64,000 nucleotides of DNA from Athripsodes cinereus (GCA_947579605.1 OX388310.1:1488001-1552000), one strand, 5' to 3'. Shown: positions 32,345 through 44,259, numbered from the stretch's first letter. Numbers and translations: made by a program. The notes: generated from the sequence alone by a model not told the origin.

Positions 32345-33540
32345 TATTTAGTTTGAGAGAGACGTATTTTGTCCTAATGGAATATTGTTAAAATCAAATT
32401 TGATATGCATTATCCTGACAAGAGGAATGATATTTTTCCTACCAATTAAACTATTGAAGCGTAAAATCGTGCATTTTTTATAATTCTTCTACTTGCGTAC
32501 CTATCAATGCCTACGATTGAGAAAAATATAGTTAAAATATTTTCAATATGATACCATTTCCTTGTTTCGTATTTGGAAATGCTTTTAGATTAAATTTATC
32601 CAATTTAAACGAGCCCCTTCTTTGATAGATACAAAAAAATATTAAATCTCTTAAATTTTAACGTGTACACATTAAGTCCACTATAATAGCTTAATTTATT
32701 TTGAGTGGATATCAAATCTGTGTACCTACTGAATAATGTCATGAAATTAATGAACGCTTTGTAAAACGATAGCGTCGATTAGTTGTTCCACAGGCGTCGA
32801 TTTTTTTTCGTCTCGACGTCTGACCTTGATTTCTGCTTCAAGCTCATAATATACATATACTTACTCCCACATGTTGGTTACCTACCTAATCTCTATCGAA
32901 CGTAATCATAAGTAATGAGTTTGTAAACATAAACAATACTCGATGTATAAAAGTTAATTATAAGTTAGTATGTTTATGGAAATCAAAAGCTACATTAATA
33001 AGCTGGGTTAGTTGAAAGATATAACAACTTTACAGCGATTAACTCGACCTCTGTTAATTGTAGCTTTTTTATAATAGCTGATGAATGGAGATTCATAGGT
33101 CAACCTTGGTGCAGAAGCTATCTGGACGGAAACCAAGGATTTGATTTGGAATAGGTAACTAATGAACCCAGCAATTTAGCAAAGAAAATTAATACCACCC
33201 GAAGCTATACAAAAAGTTAAGTAAGTATTGTTGATTTTTATACTGTATGATGATTAATGGCTGTGAATCTTGGTGCTAAATCGAAGCTTAAGACCGAACA
33301 ATACTCCGTGTCATGTTTTAAAAGATTTTCAATGTAAAGATGTATGAACAATACCATGTCACAAATTTATTATTGATACCGTGCACCAGCGCATTCGACA
33401 GAGGTCTATAGTTTATACATTTGAGACTTGACTCGATGGTCCTGGTTGATGAAAATGTCCGATGAAAACGATAAACTGTTCTTTTATCCTAGAGTTCCGA
33501 CGGCCCGAGCAACCCTCTTTCAAGACGATACACCGTTACT
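32345..33540. other. No gene recognised
   Basis: A/T-rich tract without recognised repeats. A 72-codon plus frame begins at 33428, but only its last third (33545 on) is recognisable, as RTE-F. Confidence 0.4.
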
Positions 33541-33544
33541 ATGG

Positions 33545-33650
33545 CATAACAATAGAGCACTGAGAATGTCATGGGGAGAGGTGAATCAATTGGTACAGAG
33601 ACGCTCTGAATGGAGGAGGCTGGTTTATTCCTGTGTTGCCAAATAGATTG
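33545..33650 (+). mobile_element. RTE-F 3' fragment
   Basis: The plus strand reads NNRALRMSWGEVNQLVQRRS, then EWRRLVYSCVAK and a stop. It is the same C-terminal segment as at 31.85 kb, here in an open frame. Confidence 0.7.
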
Positions 33651-33654
33651 TTAA

Positions 33655-35750
33655 ATGAATAATAAAGTAACTGTGGAAGTAGGTATTAAAAAAAGTGCTA
33701 TATATAAATTTATTACAGTGTATTTTTATTTACGAAGTTTAAAAAAAAAAATATGAGAAAAACTATTCTATTTTTGGTCCGTGTTGACTGGGGTTTATAT
33801 TCTTTATATTGAACATTTACAATATTACGAATTTTACAAGGGAGTTGAATTTATAGTTTGAAATTATTTCAGACACCTACATAGAAACAGGTGGAGAGCA
33901 GAGCTTACAAATATATAGCATAATGTAAAGAGCTTATATTGCTGAAATCAATTTTCAGATTGGGTCTTATTATTGTTATTTTAATTTGTATTTATTATAC
34001 AGCAACACCGGGAACTTTTATTATTATTATTATTAAAGCTCTACACTTAAAAGGTTGGATATATTATTTTATCCGTACCTGTATTATATTGGTCTTGAAT
34101 TTTATCTCTTATCCTCGTATTGTAAAGAGGGCTACTTCCGATGCAGGTCTTCTCTAAAATCTGCGTTTTATAAAGTATTTTTCAAGCGTTAAATTTGAAC
34201 TCAAGAGTATCAAATATTATACAATATTTGGTAGTTGCATAGTTTTGTACCATCTTCAGTTAGATCGTTAATTATGTGGTGTTTGAATTTATATTTCGAA
34301 AATGTTATATTTTTGACGTGTTATCATAAAGTACCTCCCTCCCAAAATTCGCATTCATATAAAATAAAATAAATACAATTAAACTTTTACAATGCCACGT
34401 AAATTTTATACAATTTTTTTTTTCTAAACCTTATAATTTTATATATTATTTATAGTTTATAAATTTAACAAGTTTTTTTATTCGTTTTATCCATTTAAAT
34501 TGAAAGTTTGATATAATTTTAAATAATAACTTGCTGACTTCAAAGTATTTTATTCATTTCAAAAATCGTGAGCTATTCGGTACTTAATTGTATTTTGTGT
34601 AGATTTTAATTCGTTTAACTTTGATGTTTTCAAAGACTCTAATAATTTATGGTAAATTAAGGATCTTTGCTGGTCCACATGTTGAATATTTATTATTTTT
34701 TTATAATATTTACAGAATCTAACAGTCAAATATAGAACATTTTTCAAAAATATTCATTCAAAAAGTGGAACTACAAAAATCATAAATAAATATTACATAT
34801 ATTTTGTTTACTAATTCTTTCATTGACTATTTGATCTTATTAGTATTGCAAAAATAAACCCAATTCCAACCCAAACCCAATCAACTTACATTTATAAAAG
34901 GTGGGTTCAATTTAAAAGTATCATTAATAAATTAAATTAAAAAAACTTTATTACTTGAACAGTTTTAGTACAGGATCTCAGGTGACATTGGCAATTAGCC
35001 AATTCAAGCGAAAAATAGTTAGAGAAATAACACAAACCCGATCCAGATTGAATTTCCTGAAATGGATAAAAATGCTGTCACACGTACTATATACTACAAA
35101 GTATCACACGGCATTTGTTTTAATTTTGTTTTCGTTTGTTTTATTTCCCATTTTCTACAGCTGTTACCCATGTTTTCCCAGACATAGATTATAAAATAGT
35201 ATCATATAGGTTGTGTGTTGGTTTACCGCCTATAAAAAACCATTTAGATTTTTAATTGTTTTGGTTTTTACGAAATTTCAGAAAACGTACATTAATGATT
35301 ATATGATAAGATAATATTAATTATTATTCGAATGAAACCATTAAGTAGGTAGGTACTAATAAAACAAAGCACCAATTTAAAGCGATATGGGAAACTTATC
35401 ATTTTATTTATTTGAAGACAAAATCTATTACATTTCGAGTTTTTTTGTAGTGGAAAGGTATTCTTAAATATATTTTTTTATTCAGCAATAGAATATAAAA
35501 TATACCTCCCATCTAATGACGAAATTTTACGTTCTGAGTTCTTAAAAATATAAGCATTTTACGATAGTATTTTTGTATCATTAAAACACTTCACTCTTTT
35601 TTGCGTGTGGATGTTTTATTGATTGTTGTATATTGCTATTAATAAACCGTTACTTTATTTTTGTAGCCTCTGTCTTGAAAGTACTTCGTGTTACAGTCAA
35701 AATCATTATGATTCTACTATAGAATGAACAAACATCTGATAGACATCTTT
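33655..35750. other. No gene recognised
   Basis: Long A/T-rich tract with a short ATT microsatellite near 34020-34036. Frames of 60-80 codons lack motifs. No repeat that I can identify. Confidence 0.45.
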
Positions 35751-35754
35751 GGAC

Positions 35755-35905
35755 TTTTTTAAATTTATTTATTAATTTACAATAGGTACTTTTTGGCCGG
35801 CTGGCCCTTCAGGCCCGACGTATGTCTTGTCCATGAGGATAATTTTGGTGGAAATGTGCAGATAAATAGGAGTGTAGCACTTCAGAAATATCCCCGTGAG
35901 AATTG
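35755..35905 (-). mobile_element. Possible retroelement 3' fragment
   Basis: AAATTTATTTATTAATTT borders a GGCCGGCTGGCCCTTCAGGC block and then GAGGATAATTTTGGTGGAAA, TGTGCAGATAAATAGGAGTG and AAATATCCCCGTGAGAATTG. The last part matches the 97-bp insert at 39377-39473. The T/A border would be the 3' tail of a minus-strand element. Confidence 0.45.
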
Positions 35906-35909
35906 AGAT

Positions 35910-37110
35910 TAAACTTATAAATGATAAAAGATGTAAGGTCAAATTTTACTATTGATTATCTAGAAGAACCCACAATGAAAATAAAAATCTATTGATGATC
36001 ATAGTTGTGTTCATTATTATCATTCACTGTAAACCGTCAGATACAAGATATCATTAAAGTGCTTAGATGGCAATATGGGGGCAAAGGGGGTGCATCTCGC
36101 CCAGTGAATTCAAAATTATGTAAATGCACAATTTATTGAAATTCAAGTGGATGAAGAGGAACAAATCTTTTATATGTGTTATCTGCACACCTCCCCATAG
36201 TTCATCATAATATCTGAATGCCTCAGAATATCGTGTAACAGTGTACAGTGAAAGAAAATAAAAAATAAGTACAACTATTTATTTAAACACAATGTACGGC
36301 AATTGCCTTTATAAGTAAATAGATAAACTTTACAATATCACATAATCATTTAACACGTACAAAAATATAAAAATAATCAAAAAATAGCTATACTCTAGTT
36401 CAAGTCAAAAAATAAAAATGAAAATTTAAATACAAATAAAATACATTCATAAACCATATACCCGAATCAATTATATTCAATCATACATCTAATCATCATA
36501 AAAACAAAATCAAAATAAAAACTATGATCATCAATACATAGATGTATATTTTCAAACTGGATACTGTTGGATAACCTATAGTAGAAATTGACGAGATGTA
36601 GTGTTTCAAAAACACTTGGTAATGTGAAGATAGTCTATATTGACATGATTGTCAGTGGCTTTGTGAAGGTGGTTGTTTGTTTGATGGTATGTAGGTACAT
36701 AGCAAGAGTTTCATAATAACGTTTACAAATTATACCTGTGGTTATTTATTGCTTATTGACCGGTAACTTGTTGAAATAGTGAGGCAAGGTCGCAATATAC
36801 AAACCTACATAGCTTTAAGAAATAACACAACTATACATCTAATAAATAATACAGTGCATGTTTGTATATGTAACTTTTACTTTTCTTTATACTGACCATT
36901 GTGAACTCTGTAGTCAAAAATATTACGGAAATAAGTCAACATAAAAAATAAAAATATAAAGCTGGTTAATAACTCCTTTATGATCTTGGAATTCCAATTG
37001 AGATATCCCAGGTCTGACCTGCTTCATCTAAAGCATTTTGCTTAATGTCAGAGTATCTGGGGTGTGCTGCTAGCCTTCTTTTTTCTATGAGTGGTCTGAC
37101 AATTTGAATA
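35910..37110. other. No gene recognised
   Basis: A/T-rich, with no coding or repeat signature. Confidence 0.4.
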
Positions 37111-37117
37111 TTAAAAA

Positions 37118-37200
37118 ATTGATATGCCTATCTCGGTTTTTGTTTAAAACCCAAATACAACCTTATACATCTTTCACAATAAGATAAAACTTGTATTAGC
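37118..37200 (-). mobile_element. SINE-B body fragment
   Basis: CGGTTTTTGTTTAAAACCCA, then AATACAACCTTATACATC and TTTCACAATAAG are the reverse complement of the SINE-B body at 37.68 and 59.1 kb. No head is visible. Confidence 0.55.
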
Positions 37201-37284
37201 TAAAATCCAAAGATAAAAGTAATTTTTTTGAAAGAATTAAAAAAAAAATACCTGTTTTTTGTCCCCGTAGAGCACACGGTAAAA

Positions 37285-37530
37285 AATTGTTAGACCAATC
37301 TTTTCCCTAAGTTTTCAAGTGTCCTGTAAAAGGCAAGTGTTGAGAAAATAAATACGTTTCACATCTTAAATTCAGTAATGAGGTTTGTCACCCATTCTGA
37401 ACGTTTTAATTTTTTGCTGTCACGCAGAGGTCATCTTGCATATTTAAGTATAACATGCAGCTAGCCTGCTGCCCCCCCCTCAATTTGTGAGAAATGCCGT
37501 AACGGTATGGTAGTATTTTGAAACAATAGA
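37285..37530 (+). repeat. Family R copy
   Basis: TTTTCCCTAAGTTTTCAAGT, GTCCTGTAAAAGGCAAGTGT, TTCAGTAATGAGGTTTGTCA and ACATGCAGCTAGCCTGCTG are in family order. The end is modified (a C run and AATTTGTGAGAAATGCCGTA). Confidence 0.7.
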
Positions 37531-37567
37531 TAGAACAAAACGCGAACGTTAAAGAATCATAATAATA

Positions 37568-37742
37568 GTTCGTCGGTAGCCTGGAGGTAGAGTCTCGGCA
37601 TTTTGGACATGAGGTGAGTGATTTGATCCCTGGTTCCGACAAACTCCCTATTCACGACACAAGCTTTTAGCTTACTGTAAAAGGTATATAGGGCTGGATT
37701 TGGGTTTATAACAAAACCCAGATATCTTTTTTTTTTTAAATA
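37568..37742 (+). mobile_element. SINE-B with tRNA-like head
   Basis: The head at 37575-37640 reads GTAGCCTGGAGGTAGAGTCT ... GTGATTTGATCCCTGG. It resembles a tRNA with an A-box-like region and a weak B-box (GATTTGATCCC for GGTTCGANNCC). The body follows: ACAAGCTTTTAGCTTACTGT, TTTGGGTTTATAACAAAACC, CAGATATC and a T run. The fullest other copy is 56090-56240 (minus). Pol III origin is inferred from the head. Confidence 0.65.
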
Positions 37743-37744
37743 AA

Positions 37745-38075
37745 ACAAATAATTGTCGAAATTCTCTGCCTACTTCATAAGGTGAGGGGATAGAACAAAA
37801 TAGAACACAAATTTTATGATGACGTAAACAAGCCTCTTCTGTTCTGAAGTATTATATTATATGTAAACCAAACTGAACCGTTTCCACTTCATTTCCTTCT
37901 CAATAGACATCAATGTCATATTAATATAGGAACCATGTATTGTGGAACGGAGCCTATCTGGGTAGGCCAATTTAATGCGAAATGCCTATCATACAATAAC
38001 TTCACGTCGCTTATACAAAGATGGTGTTGTGCAATAATATTACAAACCAAAACAATCTCAAAATAAGATGAAAAT
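37745..38075. other. No gene recognised
   Basis: Nothing that I can name. Confidence 0.35.
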
Positions 38076-38077
38076 AT

Positions 38078-38345
38078 ACATACATACCATCACGCCGCTT
38101 CCTTCGCGGGGTAGGCAGAAAGGATCGAGCGCCACTTCCTTCTATCCTTGCATACATCTTTTGCTTCCATCACTGTCATACATGCTCATGCATGCTCTCC
38201 TGTTCAGTGTGCTCAACACGTGACCGTCCTGTAGGATTTGATTTAAATGATCTTGCTATTTAATCCTCGGACGTCCACGTCTCCGAGCACCATTCCTCTC
38301 AGCCAAATATTATCTTCTTAGTCATTCTGTCCTCATTCATTCTAT
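38078..38345 (-). mobile_element. RTE-A 3' end with (ATGT) tail
   Basis: From 38345 down the minus strand gives the same sequence as 4330-4440 (AATGAATGAGGACAGAATGA, TCGGAGACGTGGACGTCCGA). It then runs to GGCGCTCGATCCTTTCTGCC, TACCCCGCGAAGGAAGC and a GTATGTATG tail at 38078-38090. It gives the fullest view of the 3' terminus, which is missing from the 4.3-kb copy. Confidence 0.8.
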
Positions 38346-38928
38346 GTAGGGATAAAAATTATTGTTTGAAATTTCGTTTCTCTTTCGTTTTTGAATTTCA
38401 CTTATTGATTTTATGATACATCGAGTTAAATGTGTTCTTTGAAATGTTTTTAAAATAATTTGGTTAAAATCTGATGTAATAAATAAATAAGTGATATATT
38501 GTGTGAGATTTGATGTGTTTTGAACTACTACTATACTATCATGGTATAGTAGTATAGTAGTAGTAGTATGAAATTGAAAGAGCGACATTGATTGTGTGTG
38601 TTACCAATTAAATCAAAATTTTCTAAATTTTCGACTTGCTATTTATAGAACTGGACAGTCGACAAAATCCCAGTTATGATGCAGTTATCCAAAACTGCTT
38701 GCTCAACATTTATAAACATGAGCATATACCTAATAATGAGCTGATGTAATAACTATTGGAGCTGATTTAGCATAAGCCGTACGCTGACAAAATTAGGTGG
38801 ATTCGCAACATGTTTACATTATGGTTTTGAATATCTAAAACTAGTACTTACTTCCTTACATACTATTTAATTACAGAATTCGCCTAGTTATTATTAATAT
38901 GAAAATCGTTTTTTTTACAGATGTACCT
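38346..38928. other. No gene recognised; one short palindrome
   Basis: CTACTACTATACTATCATGG at 38525 and the following TATAGTAGTATAGTAGTAG form an imperfect inverted repeat of about 18-bp arms. It is probably a slipped TAG microsatellite. Nothing else is seen. Confidence 0.4.
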
Positions 38929-38929
38929 A

Positions 38930-39030
38930 TCTGTGTTTTTGGTAAAAACCCAAATACAACTTAACACACCTTTCACTGTATGTACACTAAAAGCTTGTTT
39001 CGTAAAAGGGAAGTTTGCCGGGACTTGGAT
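38930..39030 (-). mobile_element. SINE-B fragment
   Basis: GTGTTTTTGGTAAAAACCCA, AATACAACTTAACACACCTT, AAAAGCTTGTTTCGTAAAAG and GGAAGTTTGCCGGGAC match SINE-B in minus orientation (compare 56100-56180). Confidence 0.6.
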
Positions 39031-39139
39031 GAATATTCATGGTTCATTTAAGTACCCAGGTAAAGAGTAGGTCTCTCACTTTTTTCAGTAATTTTTCGAG
39101 TGTCCTGTACAAAGGCAAGTGTTGTTGTAAGTCATTGAC

Positions 39140-39260
39140 ATTCCTTGGTGGAAGATCATGTTAAAATAATAAAAATAAATCACTTATGTATATTTGCTAT
39201 TTCTATAAGTCAATATGGAAGTACTAAATATAATAGCTTTATTTTTATTAAAGAAATTTT
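39140..39260. mobile_element. Family P degenerate copy
   Basis: CCTTGGTGGAAGATCATGTT at 39143 matches the family-P leader ATG context (3.27 and 19.23 kb). AAGTCAATATGGAAGTACTA and CTTTATTTTTATTAAAG match the arm at 14.74-14.78 kb. The core stem is missing. Confidence 0.5.
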
Positions 39261-39362
39261 TACATCTTAAATTCAGCGATGATAATTGCCACCTATCTTG
39301 AACGCTTTATTTTTTGCTGGCACGGAGAGGATAGTCTGTATATTAATAACATGCAGCTGGTC

Positions 39363-39487
39363 TGATGGCTACCCCAATGACCCGCCCGTGAGGACAATTT
39401 TGGTTTGAATGTGCGGATAAGTAGGAGTTAACGACTCCTGAGATATCCGGGTGTGAGGAGGGTCTCTCTTCAATGATGGCTACCCCA
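39363..39487. mobile_element. 97-bp insert with 14-bp target duplication
   Basis: TGATGGCTACCCCA occurs at 39363-39376 and again at 39474-39487 and brackets ATGACCCGCCCGTGAGGACA ... GGAGGGTCTCTCTTCA. A related sequence is at 35820-35900 and part of it at 28.85 kb. A long duplication with a short insert suggests a truncated LINE or a LINE-mobilised sequence. Confidence 0.8.
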
Positions 39488-39515
39488 CTTATGGGATATC
39501 CAGTGATGGAATAGT

Positions 39516-39878
39516 ACCTAGTAGGTAGTATCAGTAGTGTATGATTCTCAAATTGTGAAATAAACGGAAAGTTTTATTTTATATCGAGTCTCTAAGGAAA
39601 TATTCTACAAGTAAATTTGATTCAATTTTCCCACGTAACGTACCTACCTACATATTATATTATATAAGTTTAGAAAAGCTTGTGGTGTGAGATCCCGTAT
39701 ACCTATTCACGTCTCGTATTTTTCATGTATCGCCTCTTAAAATCAATATTCAGACATTTCCACACCGTACCATATTATTTATTATGTATGTATTAATTTA
39801 CATAATATTAAAAAAGATGTTCGCGAAGGTTTTTATGTACCTACATACAAGACGTTATTTTCGCGCATTTTTTTGCGA
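39516..39878. other. No gene recognised
   Basis: A/T-rich, with no signature. Confidence 0.4.
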
Positions 39879-39879
39879 A

Positions 39880-40362
39880 TGCGAATATGCATTACAATAG
39901 CTATTTATTTATTATTTTGTACACTAGATGGACCACGTCTCAAATCACAAAGTTCTTAACAGAATACAATGAGAAAAATATTTTCACAAGACCATCTCAG
40001 AAAGACATCCCAGATAGATTGGACACATAATGCGTCACGAAAATTTTCTATAGGAAATAATAGAAATACGAATATGCATTACAATAGCTATTTATTTATT
40101 ATTTTGTACACTAAATGGACCACGTCTCATCACGAAGTTCTTAACAGAATACAATGAGAAAATATTTTCACAAGACCATCTCAGAAAGACATCCCAGATA
40201 GATTGGACACATAAAGCGTCACGAAAACTTCTATAGAAAGGATGGCTGAGGAGACAAATCGTAGGGGGCGCCCACGCCGAGAATAGTTCAACGAAATATG
40301 CGAGGATATGAGCTGCAAATCGTCCTTTTAATTTAATGCAGAGGTTCGAGAGAAAACAAAAC
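39880..40362 (+). pseudogene. RTE-B remnant, tandemly duplicated
   Basis: ATTACAATAGCTATTTATTT ... ACCACGTCTC ... GTTCTTAACAGAATACAATG ... CAGAAAGACATCCCAGATAG ... AATGCGTCACGAAAA occurs twice with a period of about 185 (39883 and 40068). Readings such as HHEVLNRIQ, IFSQDHLRKTSQ and, in another frame, IGHIKRHEN correspond to NEEVLQRI...ILSERRARWIGHVIR of the 6.3-kb RTE-B copy. After the second copy, GGGGGCGCCCACGCCGAGAA and GCAGAGGTTCGAGAGAAAA carry the remnant towards the element's end. It is broken in all frames. Confidence 0.7.
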
Positions 40363-40363
40363 A

Positions 40364-40495
40364 ATTTACATCTTAAATTTAGCGATGAGGTTTGCCGCTC
40401 ATCCTGAATGATTTTTTTTTTTACAAGGAGAGTAAATGTTTATTACAAGCAGCTGGTTAACCGGCTACGCCATTTGTGGAAAATGCCGGGATGGT
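40364..40495 (+). repeat. Family R copy
   Basis: ACATCTTAAATTTAGCGATG, AGGTTTGCCGCTCATCCTGA, GCAGCTGGTTAACCGGCTAC and a GGAAAATGCCGGGATGG end are in family order. Confidence 0.7.
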
Positions 40496-40667
40496 AACAG
40501 TAAATTTATTTTCTTTTTGTTGGTTTCTTTTACTCGTATATATTTTTTGTGTGTAATTTTGTTTTATAGAAATAAAGAAGAGAATTTTTGAGTCTTTAAT
40601 CTACGTAAAATTGTGCCGTTCCTATTTGTTGTATTGAATTTTAAAAATATCTAAAAGAAGGTTTCAG

Positions 40668-40835
40668 AGAACCACGTGGCTTGATCAGGTGTATCAATTT
40701 CTCAAGGATGGTTATTTAGAGAAACGATATTCGTGCATGAGAAATAGTATAAAGTATGGAGGGTTAATTCTATGTGGTACTCCGTCATCTCTGCCTAGTC
40801 CATTTGGGATATGGTGTGAGGGTATTGATAGACTA
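40668..40835 (+). mobile_element. RTE-A 3' fragment
   Basis: AGAACCACGTGGCTTGATCA, TTTCTCAAGGATGGTTATTT, GTGGTACTCCGTCATCTCTG and the GGATATGGTGTGAGGG end parallel 41945-42135. It is broken in all frames. Confidence 0.65.
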
Positions 40836-40907
40836 ATAATTGTCCCAAAAGAAGTAAATAAATAAATAAATCAAACACAGCTGTTTGGTGTTGGTGACTG
40901 TTCGATG

Positions 40908-41022
40908 TAAAAAATCACTAACATAGTGATAATCTCGCCTCTGCATATCATCACATTTTTTAAATGTAAATTGCTTTGTTGATTTTGTATAATGTGCAAG
41001 AAGAATAAAATAAATAAATAAA
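40908..41022 (+). mobile_element. T1 LINE 3' tail
   Basis: The hairpin ATCACTAACATAGTGAT (40914-40930) is followed by AATCTCGCCTCTGCATATCA, a variable stretch, AATGTGCAAGAAGAATAAAA and an AAAT tail. It is a plus-strand copy of the same tail as at 14.8, 30.6 and 51.1 kb. Confidence 0.8.
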
Positions 41023-41029
41023 CAAAAGT

Positions 41030-41545
41030 AGATAGAAAATTAATATTCAAATATTCTCTTCATACATCTTTACGATATCACCTACATTGAATTTAATTTC
41101 GGTAAGTATTTATATTATTATTTATTTTTAAAAAGAAGAGTTTTTTGACGGTGATGAATGTGAAGAAAATTGAAATGTGATGAATAATGAAAGAATTATA
41201 TAAGATATTGTGTTTTTTTATTTTGATTTGGGTCCTACATATTATTTACTCGAGAGAAAATATTTACAAGTTTTTTTATATTGCAATATTATTTTTTTTA
41301 AAAAGAAAGTTTTCGTGTATCTCATAAAAAAACATTATAGGTATTTGTTGTAAAATTAAGTTCATTCCGTCACAAAAATTTGTGATTTTTTTAATGATAT
41401 GGAAATAGGTACACCTTATAACGATGATACAGAATCTTATATCAACATTTAATCCATAATATCATCTATACTAATATTGATTTAATGAAAACAATTTTGT
41501 TTTCGTTATATCAATATAATGGAGTTTTACAAAATCAACGTCGAC
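41030..41545. other. No gene recognised
   Basis: A/T-rich, with no signature. Confidence 0.4.
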
Positions 41546-41549
41546 TCAA

Positions 41550-41775
41550 TCAATATACTAATATTATAAAGAGGAAGGATTTGATTATTTGTACTGAATA
41601 GGCTCCGAAACTATTGAACCGATTTAAAAAAAATTTGTTTCACTGTTAGGAAGCTACACTATCCCCGGGTGACAAAGGCTATATTACATTTTCAAAAAAA
41701 CTAGGGATCCTTACAAAAACTAATTTATTCTTTTAAATAGCTATCTACCCATGCGAAGCCGGTGCGGACCGCTAG
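41550..41775 (+). mobile_element. Non-autonomous Helitron (226 bp)
   Basis: It starts TCAATATACTAATATTATAA and ends GCCGGTGCGGACCGCTAG. The bases outside are A and T, as expected for Helitron insertion between A and T. The end has the CTRR form. ACTATCCCCGGGTGACA in the middle is shared with the 51.7-kb copy. It is too short to encode a Rep/helicase. Confidence 0.85.
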
Positions 41776-41861
41776 TAAGAAATAAATAAATTAACCAATA
41801 GAAAAATAATAACATGGAGATAATTATGAGTAAATGTTAAAAGAATTCATTTTTCTTTCAT

Positions 41862-42138
41862 GGTTTGGACATATTGAGATGAAAGAATGATAAAGAGAAT
41901 GTATTCATCTGAAAGAGGGGGTGCGAGAAAGCGCGGACGGCTAAGAACCACGTGGCTTGATCACGTGGATCAAATCCTAATGGTCGGCCGCGTGTTGAGT
42001 AAGAGAAATCGGCGTGCATGTATGAGAAACTGGATGAATGTGGAGAAAGCGAAAGAAGTTTGTAAGGATAGATCTACGAGTATATGGTGTTCCGTTCTCT
42101 CTGCCTGACCCTCTTGGACACGGCGTGAGGTTATAAAT
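41862..42138 (+). pseudogene. RTE-A C-terminus and 3' end
   Basis: WFGHIE at 41863 is followed by a frame change and then by MIKRMYSSERGGARKRGRLR, TTWLDHVDQILMVGRVLSKR and NRRACMRNWMNVEKAKEVCK up to a stop after CSVLSA at 42105. It is the downstream part of the same C-terminus as at 4.3 kb, and here the last coding stretch is present. The 3' end GGACACGGCGTGAGG is shared with the 9.4-kb and 24.1-kb copies. Confidence 0.8.
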
Positions 42139-42139
42139 A

Positions 42140-43970
42140 GAGAGAGATATAGAAGAAAAATATAAAAATATTTTAACAGATATGTGTTGTGCTCCAAAAT
42201 ATGTAGGTACACTACATAAAAACATATATTTTATTTAACTGCTTAAAAGTTCACAAGAACGGGTTCCATAAGTTTGTCGCGTTATTTCCATCCTGTGAAC
42301 CCTACAAGGGATACGGAAATGTAAAGATGTACACTAAATTCACTTTTTAAATAACCTTCGTTTTCTCACCATTACATAAATGCAAATAAGCAAACATAAA
42401 ATTAATGACCGAAAACTCGTAATCTATAGTTCACGTTTAATTGTTTTTCATAAAATCAAATCGAGCGAATTAAATAGCTAGTAAACTTATTCTTAATCTA
42501 TTTGACAATTGCAGATAATATTGTAATAACTTAATCCACAAAGTTCCATCACGTTATATAAACGAAGTAATTAAGACATTGGTATTATTAATTAATTACT
42601 TTGCATAATATAAGGTGTTTAATTAATTAAGGAAAAGAGATAAAATCTTTCTCGTAACAAGCTTATATAGAAGCATATTAATAACGTAGAATGTATGTAA
42701 GTATAGAGATTAGAATAAAGTGCGAAGAAGATGTTTGTAAGTATAATGTTTATCTTGTAGAAAGAATGTTAGAAAGTGCGGGCGTCCGAACATCTAAAAC
42801 CTAAAAAGGGCCTCGTGTTTTGTAAGAGAAATAAGGTAACATAAATGAGAAACTATGTACATACTAATACTTGTGTAAAATTACTAATAGGTACTTGTGT
42901 TATCAGGTGGAAAATTTCCGGTAGGGTTGTAAACATGTCTGATGTTTCCTTGAGAGACATTCTGAATATATTTGTCTTAATTCACTGTTTTATTGATGTG
43001 TATGTGTTGTTTATATGAGTATGTGGATTTGTTTGTGTTGATTTGTGTATCTTACTATGCTTAACCCTGTCATGTCTTTCTGAGTGGTTGAGGATGATGT
43101 TTTTGTATGGTTTTGTGATGTTAGCGTGAGTGCTAAGTGGGAATCACGTGTCACATGTATGATGTTTGGACTCTAGATGAAATATGCTAATTCTTATTTA
43201 TTTTGTTTTTCCTTCATTCTATTCTTTAGTTCTAAGGTTTGATATGCAAATCTTGTTGTAGCAAATGAATTATCATAGAACAGAGGTCAACCTAGTTGGA
43301 TAATTCTATTTCCTACTTTTATCTATTATATGGATTTATTTGTTGAATAAATAAATAAACTGTATACCTAGATGTGAAGGAATCAAAAGAAGTAGGCAAA
43401 ATCAGGTTGGATTCATGTTCACTCCTCTTTTTGTGTGGCATAAAGGTATATAAATAGCATCTGTGGAACTTTCGATTGAGAATCAATCGTTTAAGATCAC
43501 TACTAGCCTATTCTGCTTTAACAATGCAGCTATTAATATGGGAAGGAAAAGTTAAGGCCAATAATTCGCTAGGTCAGGTCGATTAAGAATTTTCCTTTCT
43601 GTCTAGTCTTCATAGGATGAGCGAGAAGGAAGTACGGAGATTGATAGATGTATAAAGTTTTTAATAAATGTCTGTATTAGACTTCAAAATATTCATTAAC
43701 TAAGTAATTAAACACTGAGTCGACGCGACAAGACACTAAGCCCCTTTAAGCCATTCCAGCGACGGAAGTTTATCCTTCTGCTACTTGCTCAAATCCTTCC
43801 TGAAATCCAGTTGATTCGAATATTCATTAATATTTTAATCTTCTAATTGGGTTACGATATAAAACTGGGTGATAAAATTTATGTTTTATTCATTTTATTT
43901 TACATGTAATTCAATTATCAAATTGCGAAGCCGACCTTTTAAAAGAAAAAATCTTAAAAAGAACCGATAA
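42140..43970. other. No gene recognised; likely retroelement 3' UTR inside
   Basis: About 42960-43362 is G/T-rich and ends in TTGTTGAATAAATAAATAAA, which looks like a plus-strand LINE 3' UTR and tail. 42715-42850 has weak RTE-A-like text (GAAAGTGCGGGCGTCCGAAC). The rest shows nothing. Confidence 0.35.
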
Positions 43971-43974
43971 TTTT

Positions 43975-44040
43975 CATTCATTCATACCATCACGGCGTTT
44001 CCCACAAGCAGGGTCTGATCTAGGAGGGGGGGGGGGTTGC
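43975..44040 (-). repeat. Family R fragment and G homopolymer
   Basis: ATACCATCACGGCGTTTCCC, ACAAGCAGGGTC is the terminal part of family R. It is followed by a run of 12 G (44023-44034). Confidence 0.5.
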
Positions 44041-44259
44041 CGAGCAAAGTTCGTTGATAAAGAAAAACATTCGCATTGGTAAATTATAATAATCCATCTC
44101 AAATTATGGTTAATGCAACTTGTAATAAAGCCTGTGTTAAAAAATAAACCTTTTTTTTTACTGCAAAGATAATAAAGATACAACACGATTAAGTTAGATG
44201 TAAGTAATAAAATATATTAACAAAAAAATAGGGGCACGCCTAGTCTCATCAAACGCCTT

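Larger units (their letters stand above)
39060..39515 (+). repeat. Family R copy with two nested insertions
   Basis: TTTTTCGAGTGTCCTGTACA, ACATCTTAAATTCAGCGATG, GGCACGGAGAGGATAGTCTG and CCCCACTTATGGGATATCC are family R in order. It is interrupted at about 39140-39260 by a degenerate family-P piece and at 39377-39473 by a 97-bp insert with a 14-bp target duplication. Confidence 0.75.
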
